Positions 37,833 through 46,045 are shown, counted from the first letter of the stretch. The stretch is 64,000 nucleotides of DNA from CALNBC01 sp040768925 (GCA_040768925.1 JAXGLZ010000002.1:372001-436000), one strand, 5' to 3'. The notes: generated by a model not told the origin, from the sequence alone. Numbers and translations are program-made.

Positions 37833-38603
37833 TCATACCATTCTTTTTGAGAGTTCGTAAAGGATTACCCCCGCGGCCACGGCGGCGTTCAGCGATTCCG
37901 CGCCGCCCTTCATCGGCAGGCGAAAGAGAATGTCCGCCTGTTTTGTCACCGCTTCGGAAAGGCCGCCGCCCTCGCTGCCGATCAGCAGGGCGGCCGATCC
38001 GCCCAGCGAATCCGGCAGTTCCGGCGAACCCGAAAGATGGGCGGCAATGATCCTGAAACCCGAGGAACGCATCCTGCCCAGCGTTTCCGGAAGGTTCGAA
38101 ACGGAGACGACGGGAAGGTGAAAGGAAGAGCCCATGGCCGCCCGCACGGCCTTTGGGGACCACGCGTCCGCGCAGCCGGGGCCGAGCAGCACGCCGGCGG
38201 AACCGAAAGCGTCCGCGCAGCGGATGATCGCGCCGGCGTTGCCCGGGTCCTGCACGCCGTCCAGCACGGTCCAAAGCCCGCCTTCCGGCAGAACGCCGGA
38301 ATTTGCGGGAATGCGCGCGGCCGCGGCGCAGCCCTGGGGGGTCTCGGTATCGCAGGCGGCCCTGATCGCCTGTTCGGAGGCCGAAAAGACTTCCGCCCCG
38401 GAATCCGCAAGGCTGCGGGCGAGCGCACACGCCGCGTCGGCAAACAGCGCGAATTCGATCGCAAAGCCCCGGTTTTGCGCCTCTTTGATCAGCTTTTCGC
38501 CCTCCAAGGCAAAAAGCCCCGTTTCGTCCCGGAATTTCTTTTGGGAAAGGGAACGAAGGAGCTTGACGCGGGCGTTTTTCGGGCTGTCTATTTCGGGGAA
38601 CAT
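37833..38603 (-). CDS. TrmH/SpoU-family RNA methyltransferase
   Basis: 256 residues from the ATG at 38603 with GGGAGG upstream. The N-terminal substrate-binding domain (FALEGEKLIKEAQNRG) is followed by a SPOUT domain with VLDGVQDPGNAGAIIRCADAFG, IGSEGGGLS and RLPMKGGAESLNAAVAAG. It probably 2'-O-methylates 23S rRNA. It lies next to rplT-rpmI-infC, the usual position of this paralogue in Firmicutes. Confidence 0.92.
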   Translation of the reverse strand: MFPEIDSPKNARVKLLRSLSQKKFRDETGLFALEGEKLIKEAQNRGFAIEFALFADAACALARSLADSGAEVFSASEQAIRAACDTETPQGCAAAARIPANSGVLPEGGLWTVLDGVQDPGNAGAIIRCADAFGSAGVLLGPGCADAWSPKAVRAAMGSSFHLPVVSVSNLPETLGRMRSSGFRIIAAHLSGSPELPDSLGGSAALLIGSEGGGLSEAVTKQADILFRLPMKGGAESLNAAVAAGVILYELSKRMV

Positions 38604-38633
38604 GCTTCCTCCCATCCGTTGCGCGCAACATAA

Positions 38634-38668
38634 GCAAAATCGGCGAGCCGCGACCGACCCGCCGATTC
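38634..38668 (-). terminator. Terminator of the infC-rpmI-rplT operon
   Basis: Minus-strand AATCGGCG...CGCCGATTTTG, just after the rplT stop. Confidence 0.7.
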
Positions 38669-38678
38669 AAACATCCAT

Positions 38679-39035
38679 TTAAGCGATCGCCTTTTTGGCG
38701 ATTTCGCAAAGCTGGGCGAAGGCTGCCGCGTCGTTCACGGCCAGATCGGCCAGAACCTTGCGGTCGACGGCCACGCCGGCCTTCCTCAGCCCGTCCATCA
38801 TGCGGCTGTAGGAGATGCCGTTGAGCCTCGCGCCCGCGTTGATGCGGGTGATCCAAAGGCTGCGGAAATCGCGCTTTTTCAGGCGGCGGCCCACATAGGC
38901 GTATTTGAGGGACTTCATCACGGCTTCGTTGGCTGTGCGGTACTGCTTGCTCTTCGCGCCGTAATAGCCCTTGGCCAGCTTTAATGTCTTCCTGCGTTTT
39001 TTGACGGCGTTGACGCCTCTTTTTATCCTTGCCAC
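38679..39035 (-). CDS. rplT: 50S ribosomal protein L20
   Basis: 118 residues of the L20 family (MARIKRGVNAVKKRRKTLKLAKG...LWITRINAGARLNGISY). The start is GTG at 39035 with AGGAGG upstream. In Bacillus, L20 represses its own operon by binding the leader; a leader with suitable hairpins is present upstream of infC. Confidence 0.98.
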   Translation of the reverse strand: MARIKRGVNAVKKRRKTLKLAKGYYGAKSKQYRTANEAVMKSLKYAYVGRRLKKRDFRSLWITRINAGARLNGISYSRMMDGLRKAGVAVDRKVLADLAVNDAAAFAQLCEIAKKAIA

Positions 39036-39053
39036 GGTTGTGAACCTCCTCGA

Positions 39054-39251
39054 TTACTTATAGGGGATAAGCTTCCTGACGTTCTTTTCCTCGCACTCGG
39101 CGATGTACGCGGTCTTCCTGAGATTGCGCGTGCGCTTGGTGGTCTTTTTGGTCAGGATGTGCCTTTTATAGGCCTGAGCCCTCTTGATTTTACCGGATTT
39201 CGTCACAGAGAACCTCTTGGCTGCTCCCCTGTGGGTCTTGACCTTGGGCAT
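39054..39251 (-). CDS. rpmI: 50S ribosomal protein L35
   Basis: 65 residues of L35 (MPKVKTHRGAAKRFSVTKSG, then KAYKRHILTKKT-like core and the usual basic end). GAAGGAGG precedes the ATG. The gap to infC holds a hairpin (39280-39313). Confidence 0.98.
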   Translation of the reverse strand: MPKVKTHRGAAKRFSVTKSGKIKRAQAYKRHILTKKTTKRTRNLRKTAYIAECEEKNVRKLIPYK

Positions 39252-39279
39252 TTGGGTTCCTCCTTCGTTGCATTGCGTT

Positions 39280-39313
39280 CCCCGCGCTCAAAAGCTTCTT
39301 GAGCGCGCGGGGG
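39280..39313 (-). promoter_or_regulatory. Hairpin between infC and rpmI
   Basis: CCCGCGCGCTCAA-GAAGC-TTTTGAGCGCGGG-like strong stem without a T-run, about 30 bases upstream of the rpmI start. It could mask or regulate rpmI translation or act in L20 feedback; neither is shown. Confidence 0.45.
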
Positions 39314-39347
39314 TTTCGGGCAGTTTTTTGCGGGCGCGGCCGCTTGT

Positions 39348-39872
39348 TTATTTCTTAACCTCGGCCTTGGGGGAAAGGAACATGGTCATGTTCCTGCCCT
39401 CGAGCTTGGGCGGCTTGTCGATCACGCACTGGTCTTTCAGAATCTCATAAAACTGGTTCATGACTTCCCGCCCGATCTCGCTGTGGGTCGCCTGGCGGCC
39501 GCGGAAGCGGATGGAAGCCTTGACCTTGTTCCCTTCCGCGAAGAACCTGAAAGCGGCCTTCGCCTTGACCTCAAGGTCATGCTGGTCGATCGTGGCGCTG
39601 AGCCGGACTTCTTTCAGCTCGATCACGCGCTGGTTCTTCTTCGCTTCCTTTTCGCGCTTGGTGGTCTCGAAGCGGAACTTCCCATAATCCATGATCTTGC
39701 AGACCGGCGGCTTGCTCTGCGGTGCAACTTTGACGAGGTCGAGGTTGCGTTGTTCGGCGATGGAAAGCGCTGCGGCGGTCGTCATCACTCCAAGTTGTTC
39801 GCCGTTTTCGTCAATCAGGCGCACTTCTCTGTCCCGAATTTCCTCGTTGATCATCAAATCGTTGACGCTAAT
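39348..39872 (-). CDS. infC: Translation initiation factor IF-3
   Basis: 174 residues. The canonical N-terminus (SVNDLMINEEIRDREVRLI) is reached only from an ATT codon at 39872, which has GGAGG nine bases upstream. The first ATG or TTG inside the gene lacks a binding site. AUU initiation of infC is established in E. coli, where IF-3 represses its own translation by rejecting it. The body has KVAPQSKPPVCKIMDYGKFRFE and the C-terminal KASIRFRGRQATHSEIG. Confidence 0.93.
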   Translation of the reverse strand: MSVNDLMINEEIRDREVRLIDENGEQLGVMTTAAALSIAEQRNLDLVKVAPQSKPPVCKIMDYGKFRFETTKREKEAKKNQRVIELKEVRLSATIDQHDLEVKAKAAFRFFAEGNKVKASIRFRGRQATHSEIGREVMNQFYEILKDQCVIDKPPKLEGRNMTMFLSPKAEVKK

Positions 39873-39904
39873 GTGAAAACACCTCCATACCTATTGTCGT
39901 TCCT

Positions 39905-39963
39905 TGCCCGCCGCTTTTTGCGGCTGCGGCGGGCATTCAAAAAAGCGGGCGCAAAAGCCCGCT
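39905..39963 (-). promoter_or_regulatory. Attenuator leader of infC-rpmI-rplT (L20-type)
   Basis: In the roughly 190-base leader the minus strand has AGCGGGC-TTTTGC-GCCCGCT followed by TTTTTT (39963-39939), an intrinsic terminator. A second hairpin GCCCGCCGC...GCGGCGGGC (39934-39905) lies just before the infC binding site. Position matches L20 leaders of Firmicutes. Assignment to L20 is by context. Confidence 0.65.
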
Positions 39964-40071
39964 CGGATACACCGCAAAAAAGCAAATGATCCACCGGAAC
40001 TGCAAATTCCGGACCGCTTTGGCGCAGCCTTGCGGTGAGAAGCGGGATACTTCTTCTTTTTACGCAGTGGA

Positions 40072-40100
40072 AGTATAACACGTTCATTCCCCCAAGTCAA
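40072..40100 (-). promoter_or_regulatory. SigA promoter of infC-rpmI-rplT
   Basis: -35 TTGACT (40100-40095), 17-base spacer, -10 TATACT (40077-40072). It overlaps the 3' end of the upstream membrane-protein gene. Confidence 0.8.
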
Positions 40101-40812
40101 GCGGTTTATCCTCGGCCTTTTTGCGTTTCGCCTTAAGGCCCAGGTATCCCGCGATGCAGACGGACAGCGCGCCGAGGGTATCCACGATCAGGTCCTCCAT
40201 CGTATCCTTAAGGGCGAGCCTGCCTAAAAGGGCGGTCCCGTCCTCCAGGGCGAACTTCTGCATGTTCAGCTTCAGGATCCCGTCCAGCGTGTATTCGTAG
40301 ATCTCCCACACCACGCCGCAGAAAACCGCGAAACACAGCGCGAAAAGCGCCGAAAAAAAGGGCGAAAGGCTCATGGGGATCCGCTGCTGGTCGTTGAGGA
40401 TGGAAACCAGCGAAAAGCCCAGGGCCCCCAGCATCGCCCCGGAAAAGGTGTGGAGCATCGCGTCCCAATTGGGGAAAATGAAATAAAAATTCCTGACCTC
40501 CCCAAGGTAGACGGCGCAGTAAAGGAATATGAAATACAGCACGTACATGTAATTCGGGATCGCGATGCAGAGCCTTTTTTGAAGCATCGAGGGGATGAAC
40601 ATGACCACGACCGCCAGCGCGCACTGCAGCAGGTTGAGGGTGTAATCGCTTTTGACCTTCACATGCTCCGCCCCCTTCGGCGCTTCGCCCGGGGCGTTGA
40701 CCATGCTGATGATCACAAAAATCAGCGACAGCACCAGGGAAACCAGCAGGATCGCGCCGATGATGTCCTTCGCCCGTTCCCCTTTGCTTTTTTTCCGCTT
40801 CAAAACCGGCAT
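40084..40812 (-). CDS. Polytopic membrane protein, DUF2238/YjdF-like
   Basis: 242 residues from the ATG at 40812, preceded by GGAGAGGGG. A basic N-terminus (KRKKSKGERAK) is followed by about six hydrophobic segments. A set of spaced conserved-type residues fits the DUF2238 pattern: WDAMLHTFSGAMLGALG, WEIYEYTLD, and later DTMEDLIVDTLGAL. The tail is charged. Function unknown. The next operon's promoter lies inside its last codons, with no terminator between. Confidence 0.6.
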   Translation of the reverse strand: MPVLKRKKSKGERAKDIIGAILLVSLVLSLIFVIISMVNAPGEAPKGAEHVKVKSDYTLNLLQCALAVVVMFIPSMLQKRLCIAIPNYMYVLYFIFLYCAVYLGEVRNFYFIFPNWDAMLHTFSGAMLGALGFSLVSILNDQQRIPMSLSPFFSALFALCFAVFCGVVWEIYEYTLDGILKLNMQKFALEDGTALLGRLALKDTMEDLIVDTLGALSVCIAGYLGLKAKRKKAEDKPLDLGE

Positions 40813-40961
40813 GGCCCCTCTCCCCAAACGATTCCCTACTATACTTATTGTTCCGGCAGGCATTATATTTCCCGCTTCTTCATCCTGTCAACGCGTGCGG
40901 GCCGAAACCCGAAAACCCGGGGCCGAAAACCGCAGTCTCTGCCGATTTGCGTCCGCTTCGC

Positions 40962-40998
40962 AAAAAAACAGGCGCCGTTCACAACAAACGGCGGCCTG
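40962..40998 (-). terminator. Terminator of the secreted-protein gene
   Basis: Minus-strand CAGGCCGCCGTT-TGTTGTG-AACGGCGCCTG followed by TTTTTTT, about 75 bases after the stop at 41075. Confidence 0.8.
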
Positions 40999-41074
40999 CG
41001 CAGGAAAAGCGCTTAACGGATACGATTTGCTTTTGGGGGTTCTATGATTTCCGCCCCTCCGGGGGGCCGCGCCG

Positions 41075-42388
41075 TCAATTCGCTTTGGTGACAAAAACAT
41101 CGCTGATCGACGCGATGTAGCCGCCGGTCGGGCTGGTGATCAGCCACTGATAACCCTTGTAGGTGAACCTGTAGCAGTGGCCGAACTCGTCGTCGTCGAC
41201 CAGCTTGCCGGTGATGGACGTTTCCGGCACGAATGGCGTGATCAGCTTTTCCACGGCCATGCTGACCTGGCTGCCCACGCCGATGCAAACGGCCTTTTTG
41301 TTGAAATGCGGGATGATCTTTGACGCCTTGTACGTCATGCTGTCCTGCTCGTAGGCGTCGGCGGGGTAATAATTGTCGCTGAAATACGCCTGCTCCACGG
41401 CCAGGCTTGCGCCGCTGTAGGTAAAATAGGGCTGCCAGTCGGTCATCAGCGTGTAGGATGCGGGGGGCGCGAATTTCTTGCCGATCTGCTCGAAGGTCAT
41501 GCCGATCAGGCCGACTGTGTTCGAGGCGATCAGCTTGTCGAGCAGTTCGGCGGCCGCGCCGGCGGAAGGCGCGTCGACGAAGATCCCCGGATCGGTGCCA
41601 GCTGAAAAATCGGGCATGAATGCCTGGGCTGCGGCCTTGAGCTTGCCCTTGCCATCCACCTTGAACACTGTGTAGGCGACGCCCAGGGAGTCCACGCGGT
41701 TTTCGCCGTACATCTTCATGCCCAGCATCAGATTGCAGCCGCCGGAATTGGATTTTACGCACTGAAAATCGGTGTAAAAATCTGTCCAGAGCGGCAAATC
41801 GGCATACTTGTTGCCAAATTCCCGGTTGACGTACAGTTTTTGGTTGGAGCCGGTATCCTCCCCCCTGAACGTGAACGTCGTCCCGTCCGCGGAGAACTTT
41901 GCGGTGAATGTGGGCGGCGTGAGCTTTTGCTGGGTCATCTTGCCGTTTTTCAGCACGAACACCAACAGTCCAAACGCATCCGCGTCGCCCCCGTTGCCCA
42001 CGGCTGGGGTCATGAAGGCAAAAACGCGGTTGCCGGACGCGTTTTTGAACACGACGGTGCGCAGCTTGTTGTGCAATGTGCGGCCGGGATTGCGGTAAAA
42101 ATCATCGGCTTTGAGGGTGTATTTCCAAGTTTTTTTTGTCTTTGTGAAGGTGATTTTGATGTAGCCGTCGGCGTTCTCGTTGTCTTTATAGGAAATCGAA
42201 TCCTTTTTGCCGTCGCCGTCCAGATCGACGGAGACGCGCTTGCCGTTCGTCACCTTAAAGTCCTTCAGCGCTGAGGCTGAGGCAAAAGGGGACAAGGGCT
42301 GCACCTCAGATTCGGCAAGGGCGGGCAAGGGCAGGACAACCAGCAAAAACACCAGCGCGAACAGCGCGCAGACGAGTCTTTTTTTCAT
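41075..42388 (-). CDS. Secreted protein of unknown function
   Basis: 437 residues. A signal peptide (MKKRLVCALFALVFLLVVLPLPALAES) is cleaved near residue 26. The segment VDLDGDGKKDSISYKDN resembles a calcium-binding/VCBS-like D-x-D-G-D repeat. The rest (FAFMTPAVGNGGDADAFGLLVFVLKNG; YRFTYKGYQWLITSPTGG near the end) is not a family I recognise. There is no membrane or wall anchor. It has its own promoter and terminator and a good site (GGAGAGGTG). Confidence 0.75.
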   Translation of the reverse strand: MKKRLVCALFALVFLLVVLPLPALAESEVQPLSPFASASALKDFKVTNGKRVSVDLDGDGKKDSISYKDNENADGYIKITFTKTKKTWKYTLKADDFYRNPGRTLHNKLRTVVFKNASGNRVFAFMTPAVGNGGDADAFGLLVFVLKNGKMTQQKLTPPTFTAKFSADGTTFTFRGEDTGSNQKLYVNREFGNKYADLPLWTDFYTDFQCVKSNSGGCNLMLGMKMYGENRVDSLGVAYTVFKVDGKGKLKAAAQAFMPDFSAGTDPGIFVDAPSAGAAAELLDKLIASNTVGLIGMTFEQIGKKFAPPASYTLMTDWQPYFTYSGASLAVEQAYFSDNYYPADAYEQDSMTYKASKIIPHFNKKAVCIGVGSQVSMAVEKLITPFVPETSITGKLVDDDEFGHCYRFTYKGYQWLITSPTGGYIASISDVFVTKAN

Positions 42389-42420
42389 GATCGCACCTCT
42401 CCATCCTTCAGTTATGATAA

Positions 42421-42449
42421 ATTATAACCTCTTTGCGGCGGGATAGCAA
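42421..42449 (-). promoter_or_regulatory. SigA promoter of the secreted-protein gene
   Basis: -35 TTGCTA (42449-42444), 17-base spacer, -10 TATAAT (42426-42421). Confidence 0.8.
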
Positions 42450-42469
42450 CAGATAAAGGCCGGAACATA

Positions 42470-42504
42470 AAGAAACCGGCCGGTTCTTTTGCAAAACCGG
42501 CCGG
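42470..42504 (-). terminator. Terminator of the dha operon
   Basis: Minus-strand CCGGCCGGTTTT-GCAA-AAGAACCGGCCGG followed by TTTCTTT, 40 bases after the VOC-like gene. Confidence 0.8.
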
Positions 42505-42542
42505 CGGGAGGAATCAAACGGCTGTTTTTTAGCCGCAGCCGA

Positions 42543-42857
42543 CTACTTCATCTCCGTCAGCTCGAGGATCGCCCCGTCCACCCGGACGAATTTGATCAGG
42601 CAATCCGGCAGATCGATGGTGTACAGATCTTCCTGGGCGCATTTCAGCGCTTCCTCCATGCTGTCCACCTTAAAGGCCACATGGGGCTCCATGGTGATGC
42701 AGCGGGGCATATCCGTCCCCGGGACATAGCGCAGGAACTCGTATTTGAAGGGATGATCGCCGGGATTGGTGATGTAGACCTTCAAGGGCTCCATATAGGT
42801 TTCGTTCGGCATCTGCTGGGTCGTCGGCACGCCGACGTGGAGAAATTCAAGGGCCAT
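42543..42857 (-). CDS. VOC-like small protein of the dha operon
   Basis: 104 residues. The strand pattern and motifs (MALEFLHVGVPTT at the start, KYEFLRYVPGT, PHVAFKVDSMEEALK, and LIKFVRVDGAILELTE at the end) are those of a single glyoxalase/VOC module. It follows dhaK by 70 bases with a good binding site and precedes the operon terminator, so it is co-expressed with dihydroxyacetone kinase. It might act on a triose or methylglyoxal-like compound, which is speculation. Confidence 0.7.
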   Translation of the reverse strand: MALEFLHVGVPTTQQMPNETYMEPLKVYITNPGDHPFKYEFLRYVPGTDMPRCITMEPHVAFKVDSMEEALKCAQEDLYTIDLPDCLIKFVRVDGAILELTEMK

Positions 42858-42927
42858 TTTCTCTCTCCTTTCGGTTCGATGCGAATGGTTGATTGCCGCG
42901 CGGCTCGGATCGATCCGCCGCCTCTCC

Positions 42928-43938
42928 TTACTTCGTGAGGAAGGCGGTGCGGACCGGCTTGTTCCACAGGCGGAGGAATTCGTCGTTCCACTTGGAAATG
43001 TTCATCTGGAAGCCCGCGGTCTCCTGAACCGTCAGGATTTCGCCCACCATGTTGGCCACGACCTCGATCCCCCGGCTCTTGAGGTAGTTGACCGTGTCCT
43101 TATAAACCACGAACATCTCCATCAAAGTGGTGGCGCCGGAGCCGTTGATCATGGCGAACACCTTGTCCCCCGTTTTGAGACCGATGTCCTCCGCGAGGGT
43201 TTTTGCCATCAGTTCCGCGGTTTCCTTGGCGGTTTTGATCTTCTGCCGCCCGCCGCCGCCTTCTCCGTGCTGGCCCATGCCGACTTCCATATCCTCGTCG
43301 CCCAAATCCCCGAAGGACGCGCCGTTTTGCGGATGCGTCGCGCAGCGGGCCGCCACGGCCACGGTGGCCATCGAATCGGCGTAGGCTTGGGCAAGGGCGG
43401 CCAGTTCGTCAAGGCTCTTGCCTTCGGCCGCGGCCGCGCCAAGGATGTGGTACATCGGGATCGCGCCGCCCAGGCCGCGGCGGTCCACCACTTCGCCGGG
43501 ATAGGTGGCCCGGGGCGCGCCGGAGGCGATATCCTCCTGGGTGATGACCTGGCGAACGTTCAGGCCCTGTTCTTCCACCTCCTGCATGACGAGCTTGCCG
43601 CAGAGCATATCCCCCGCGTGGTTCAACGTCAGGAGCAGCACGCCGTGGCCCTTGTCCGCCAGCTTGAGGGCTTCGATCACAGCGTCCGGCGCGGGGGCGG
43701 CGAAGATGTCGCCAACGACCTGGATATCCAGCATCCCCTCGCCCACATAGCCGCACTGGGCGGGCTCGTGGCCGGAACCGCCATAGGTGACGATGGTTAC
43801 GCGGTCGGCGTCTTTGAGCTTTTTGTTGATCACCAGATGGCCTTTCAGCTCCACAATGTCGCCGAAAGCCATCTCATATCCGGCGAGGAGCTCGTCGGTC
43901 AGCGTGGCGGGATCGTTGATGAATTTCTTCATCTTCAT
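42928..43938 (-). CDS. dhaK: Dihydroxyacetone kinase, DhaK subunit
   Basis: 336 residues from the ATG at 43938 with AAGGAGG upstream. Starts MKMKKFINDPATLTDELLAG; GGSGHEPAQCGYVGEGML is the substrate-binding region. The catalytic-type His that binds dihydroxyacetone covalently is kept in GMGQHGEGGGG, though the flank differs from the usual GIHGEPG. An open frame continues upstream into dhaL but is not a fusion. Partner of the DhaL subunit encoded just upstream. Confidence 0.93.
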   Translation of the reverse strand: MKMKKFINDPATLTDELLAGYEMAFGDIVELKGHLVINKKLKDADRVTIVTYGGSGHEPAQCGYVGEGMLDIQVVGDIFAAPAPDAVIEALKLADKGHGVLLLTLNHAGDMLCGKLVMQEVEEQGLNVRQVITQEDIASGAPRATYPGEVVDRRGLGGAIPMYHILGAAAAEGKSLDELAALAQAYADSMATVAVAARCATHPQNGASFGDLGDEDMEVGMGQHGEGGGGRQKIKTAKETAELMAKTLAEDIGLKTGDKVFAMINGSGATTLMEMFVVYKDTVNYLKSRGIEVVANMVGEILTVQETAGFQMNISKWNDEFLRLWNKPVRTAFLTK

Positions 43939-44036
43939 GGTCTGTTCCTCCTTAATTCTGTTGTTTGCGGCAGGTTGTGTGCTTGTGTACTTTTTGAGGC
44001 GCCTTCTTCGCGGCGCAAAACAATTCGTTTGATGGT

Positions 44037-44654
44037 TCAGCGCTTTTCCAGCGCCCTGGCGCAGCCTTCGTAAAACAGGCTCATGGAAGTCGCTCCGGGG
44101 TCCGCGATCCCGAGGGTGCGCTCGCCGTAGCTTTTGGCCCTTCCGAATTTTGAGATGAAGTTTTCCGTGTCCTTCGCCCCGGCCTTCGCCGCTTCCGCGG
44201 CGGCGCGCAAGATCTGCGCCGGGGTGCCCTCGAAGGTTTTGATGACCTCCGTCGCGGGGAGGACGGCGTCCATCATCGTTTTGTCCCCCAGCTTTGCGCC
44301 GGAAAAGCCGCCGAGCTTTTTCGCCGCGCCCTCGAACATGGCCCGCATCATCCCGACGCCGCATTCGCCCTCGCCCGCGCCCTTTGCGAAGCCCTGGAAA
44401 AAGAGGCCGTAAAGCGGGCAGGCCGAGCCGCCGGGCAGGCCCATCAGCTTTTTGCCGATGGAAATGAACATCGGGCCAAGCTCTGCGGCGCCGTTTGCCT
44501 CTTCCCGGATCAGATTGCCGATTTTGCCCACGGTGTTCCCATGGTCGGCGTCGCCGATCACGGCGTCCAGCGCCGTAAGCTGGTCGACGTTTTCGTTGAA
44601 AAGATCCGCCGCGCAATTGAGCATGCTCTTCCAGATATCCAGCGTGAGTATCAT
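44037..44654 (-). CDS. dhaL: Dihydroxyacetone kinase, DhaL subunit
   Basis: 205 residues from the ATG at 44654 with GGAGG upstream. Nucleotide-binding DhaL features: ALDAVIGDADHGNTV with the metal-binding Asp cluster, GGSACPLYGLFFQGFAKG, and GDKTMMDAVLPA. The end, GERTLGIADPGATSM, is typical. The phosphoryl donor is ATP or a DhaM-type protein. No dhaM is in the window. First gene of the operon, behind an operator-rich promoter. Confidence 0.93.
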   Translation of the reverse strand: MILTLDIWKSMLNCAADLFNENVDQLTALDAVIGDADHGNTVGKIGNLIREEANGAAELGPMFISIGKKLMGLPGGSACPLYGLFFQGFAKGAGEGECGVGMMRAMFEGAAKKLGGFSGAKLGDKTMMDAVLPATEVIKTFEGTPAQILRAAAEAAKAGAKDTENFISKFGRAKSYGERTLGIADPGATSMSLFYEGCARALEKR

Positions 44655-44757
44655 AGCGTCCTCCGAAAATGGATTGATGATCGGTTTATTCTTGCCGGTG
44701 TTTGTTTGGGGCTTACAGTAGATTAGGCGGTTTGATTTGTATGGTTCTGATGGGTTC

Positions 44758-44787
44758 ATCATAGTCCTTTGCTGTGACATATGTCAA
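44758..44787 (-). promoter_or_regulatory. SigA promoter of dhaL-dhaK-VOC
   Basis: -35 TTGACA (44787-44782), 18-base spacer, -10 TATGAT (44763-44758). The -35 box lies inside the palindrome TGACATATGTCA. Confidence 0.75.
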
Positions 44788-44825
44788 GCAATTGCCGTGA
44801 CATATGAAAAATATTACATATGTCA
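44775..44825. promoter_or_regulatory. Probable operators of the SorC-type regulator
   Basis: TGACATATGTCA (44775-44786) is a perfect palindrome. Related sites are TGACATATGA (44798-44807) and TTACATATGTCA (44814-44825), with a weaker ATGACATTTG at 44901. They lie about 23 and 16 bases apart, overlapping and upstream of the dha -35. Assignment to the adjacent SorC-type protein is by context. Confidence 0.65.
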
Positions 44826-44983
44826 TGAGTTCAGTTCAATTGACCTATTCCCTTGATTTTTCGCTGTTTTTCGCGGTTTGTGACCAGGGTCCGGCAAGTT
44901 ATGACATTTGTTACTATCCTCCTTGACGTTTGTTAGGACAAGCGGGTTCGGCGCCGCTTTGGCCCGTTTTGCACGGCCGCAAA

Positions 44984-45025
44984 AAAAGCAAAAAGCCCGT
45001 CCGGATCCGGACGGGCTTTTTGCTT
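44984..45025. terminator. Bidirectional terminator after the SorC-type regulator
   Basis: AAAAAGCCCGTCCGG-ATC-CGGACGGGCTTTTT, a perfect stem flanked by A- and T-runs. Confidence 0.85.
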
Positions 45026-45036
45026 TCCATTAAATT

Positions 45037-45984
45037 TTACGCCAAGCCGATGACCTTCAGCGCCTTGTTTTCATCCAGCACGATATGGGTGAACATGCCC
45101 GTTCGCAGCGCGCCCGTTATAGACGAGACGGAGCTGTTGGCCGAGCAGATCCCCACGACGCTGGGGGTGCGCTTCAAATCCTGAAGGGGAACGCTGATGC
45201 AGAAATCCTTGTCCCCTGTGATGAATTCCCCGTTTTCGTCAAAAAAATAGGAGAGCAGCGCGCCGACCGCCTTCTTTTGCATCAGTTTTTTGCCAAAACG
45301 GGTGGCGGTGGCGTGATCCGGTGTGCTGGGATAATTGGAAATCCGCAGGACGGCGAGGTCAAGATCCGCCCAAAGGGCCGCGATCTCCCTGTAATTCTCC
45401 GTCTGGGTGAAGCGGGCGCGGTCCTCGGCGCTCAGAGGAAAAGCCGGGGCGTAAAGATAGCCCGCGCCCATGCCGGTTTTTTCGCAGAACCTGCTGACGA
45501 TCTCGTTCGGGTTATAGCCCCTGTTCGGCACGGAACCGCCGCCGATCAGCGGGCAGACGAGGCGCCTCCCCGCGGGCTTCAGGCCTTTTTTTGATTCGGG
45601 GAATTGGTTGACGAAAGTGTCCATCAAAAAGCCCCAGCCCAGCCCCACAAGGCTCGATTCCTGGAGCTTTTCCAGCACGATGGCGCTGACCTGGTTGAGG
45701 ATCAGCTGTTCCGTCATGTATTCCGCCCTTGCTTCCGGCACGACGAACGCGCCGGAAAGCCCGTAGGCCGCGGCGAGCTTCGCCGCGACAAGCTCGTTGT
45801 TTTGCAGCGGGGATTTTATCGTGATGGTGACGATCCCGAGGTCCCTCGCCCTGGACAGCATCTTGCTGATCAGCGGGCGGGAAACGTTCATTGCCTTGGC
45901 GATTTCATTTTGGGTCAGCCCGTCATCGTAATACATTCTGGAAACGTGGATGAGCTTTTCGATCTCCTCATCGCTGCAGAACAT
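45037..45984 (-). CDS. SorC/DeoR-type sugar-binding transcriptional regulator
   Basis: 315 residues from the ATG at 45984; the upstream TTG at 46005 lies at the predicted transcription start and is rejected. The N-terminal helix-turn-helix (YYDDGLTQNEIAKAMNVSRPLISKML) is followed by a SorC-type effector-binding domain (LVGLGWGFLMDTFVNQFP, PLIGGGSVPN, VVGICSANSSVSSITGAL). It is upstream of, and same-strand as, the dha operon, from which a terminator separates it. A phosphorylated triose or sugar is a likely effector. Confidence 0.9.
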   Translation of the reverse strand: MFCSDEEIEKLIHVSRMYYDDGLTQNEIAKAMNVSRPLISKMLSRARDLGIVTITIKSPLQNNELVAAKLAAAYGLSGAFVVPEARAEYMTEQLILNQVSAIVLEKLQESSLVGLGWGFLMDTFVNQFPESKKGLKPAGRRLVCPLIGGGSVPNRGYNPNEIVSRFCEKTGMGAGYLYAPAFPLSAEDRARFTQTENYREIAALWADLDLAVLRISNYPSTPDHATATRFGKKLMQKKAVGALLSYFFDENGEFITGDKDFCISVPLQDLKRTPSVVGICSANSSVSSITGALRTGMFTHIVLDENKALKVIGLA

Positions 45985-46016
45985 AGGTTTTCCCCCGATT
46001 ATCAAATGTTCTTACA

Positions 46017-46045
46017 ATTGTAACCCAAGCGGAAAAGGCTGTCAA
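46017..46045 (-). promoter_or_regulatory. SigA promoter of the SorC-type regulator
   Basis: -35 TTGACA (46045-46040), 17-base spacer, -10 TACAAT (46022-46017). The start near 46010 supports the ATG at 45984. Confidence 0.8.

Noticed and set aside
42928..44616. Single 562-residue DhaL-DhaK fusion
   Set aside because: The open frame upstream of dhaK is out of frame with dhaL. Both genes have separate starts with good binding sites.
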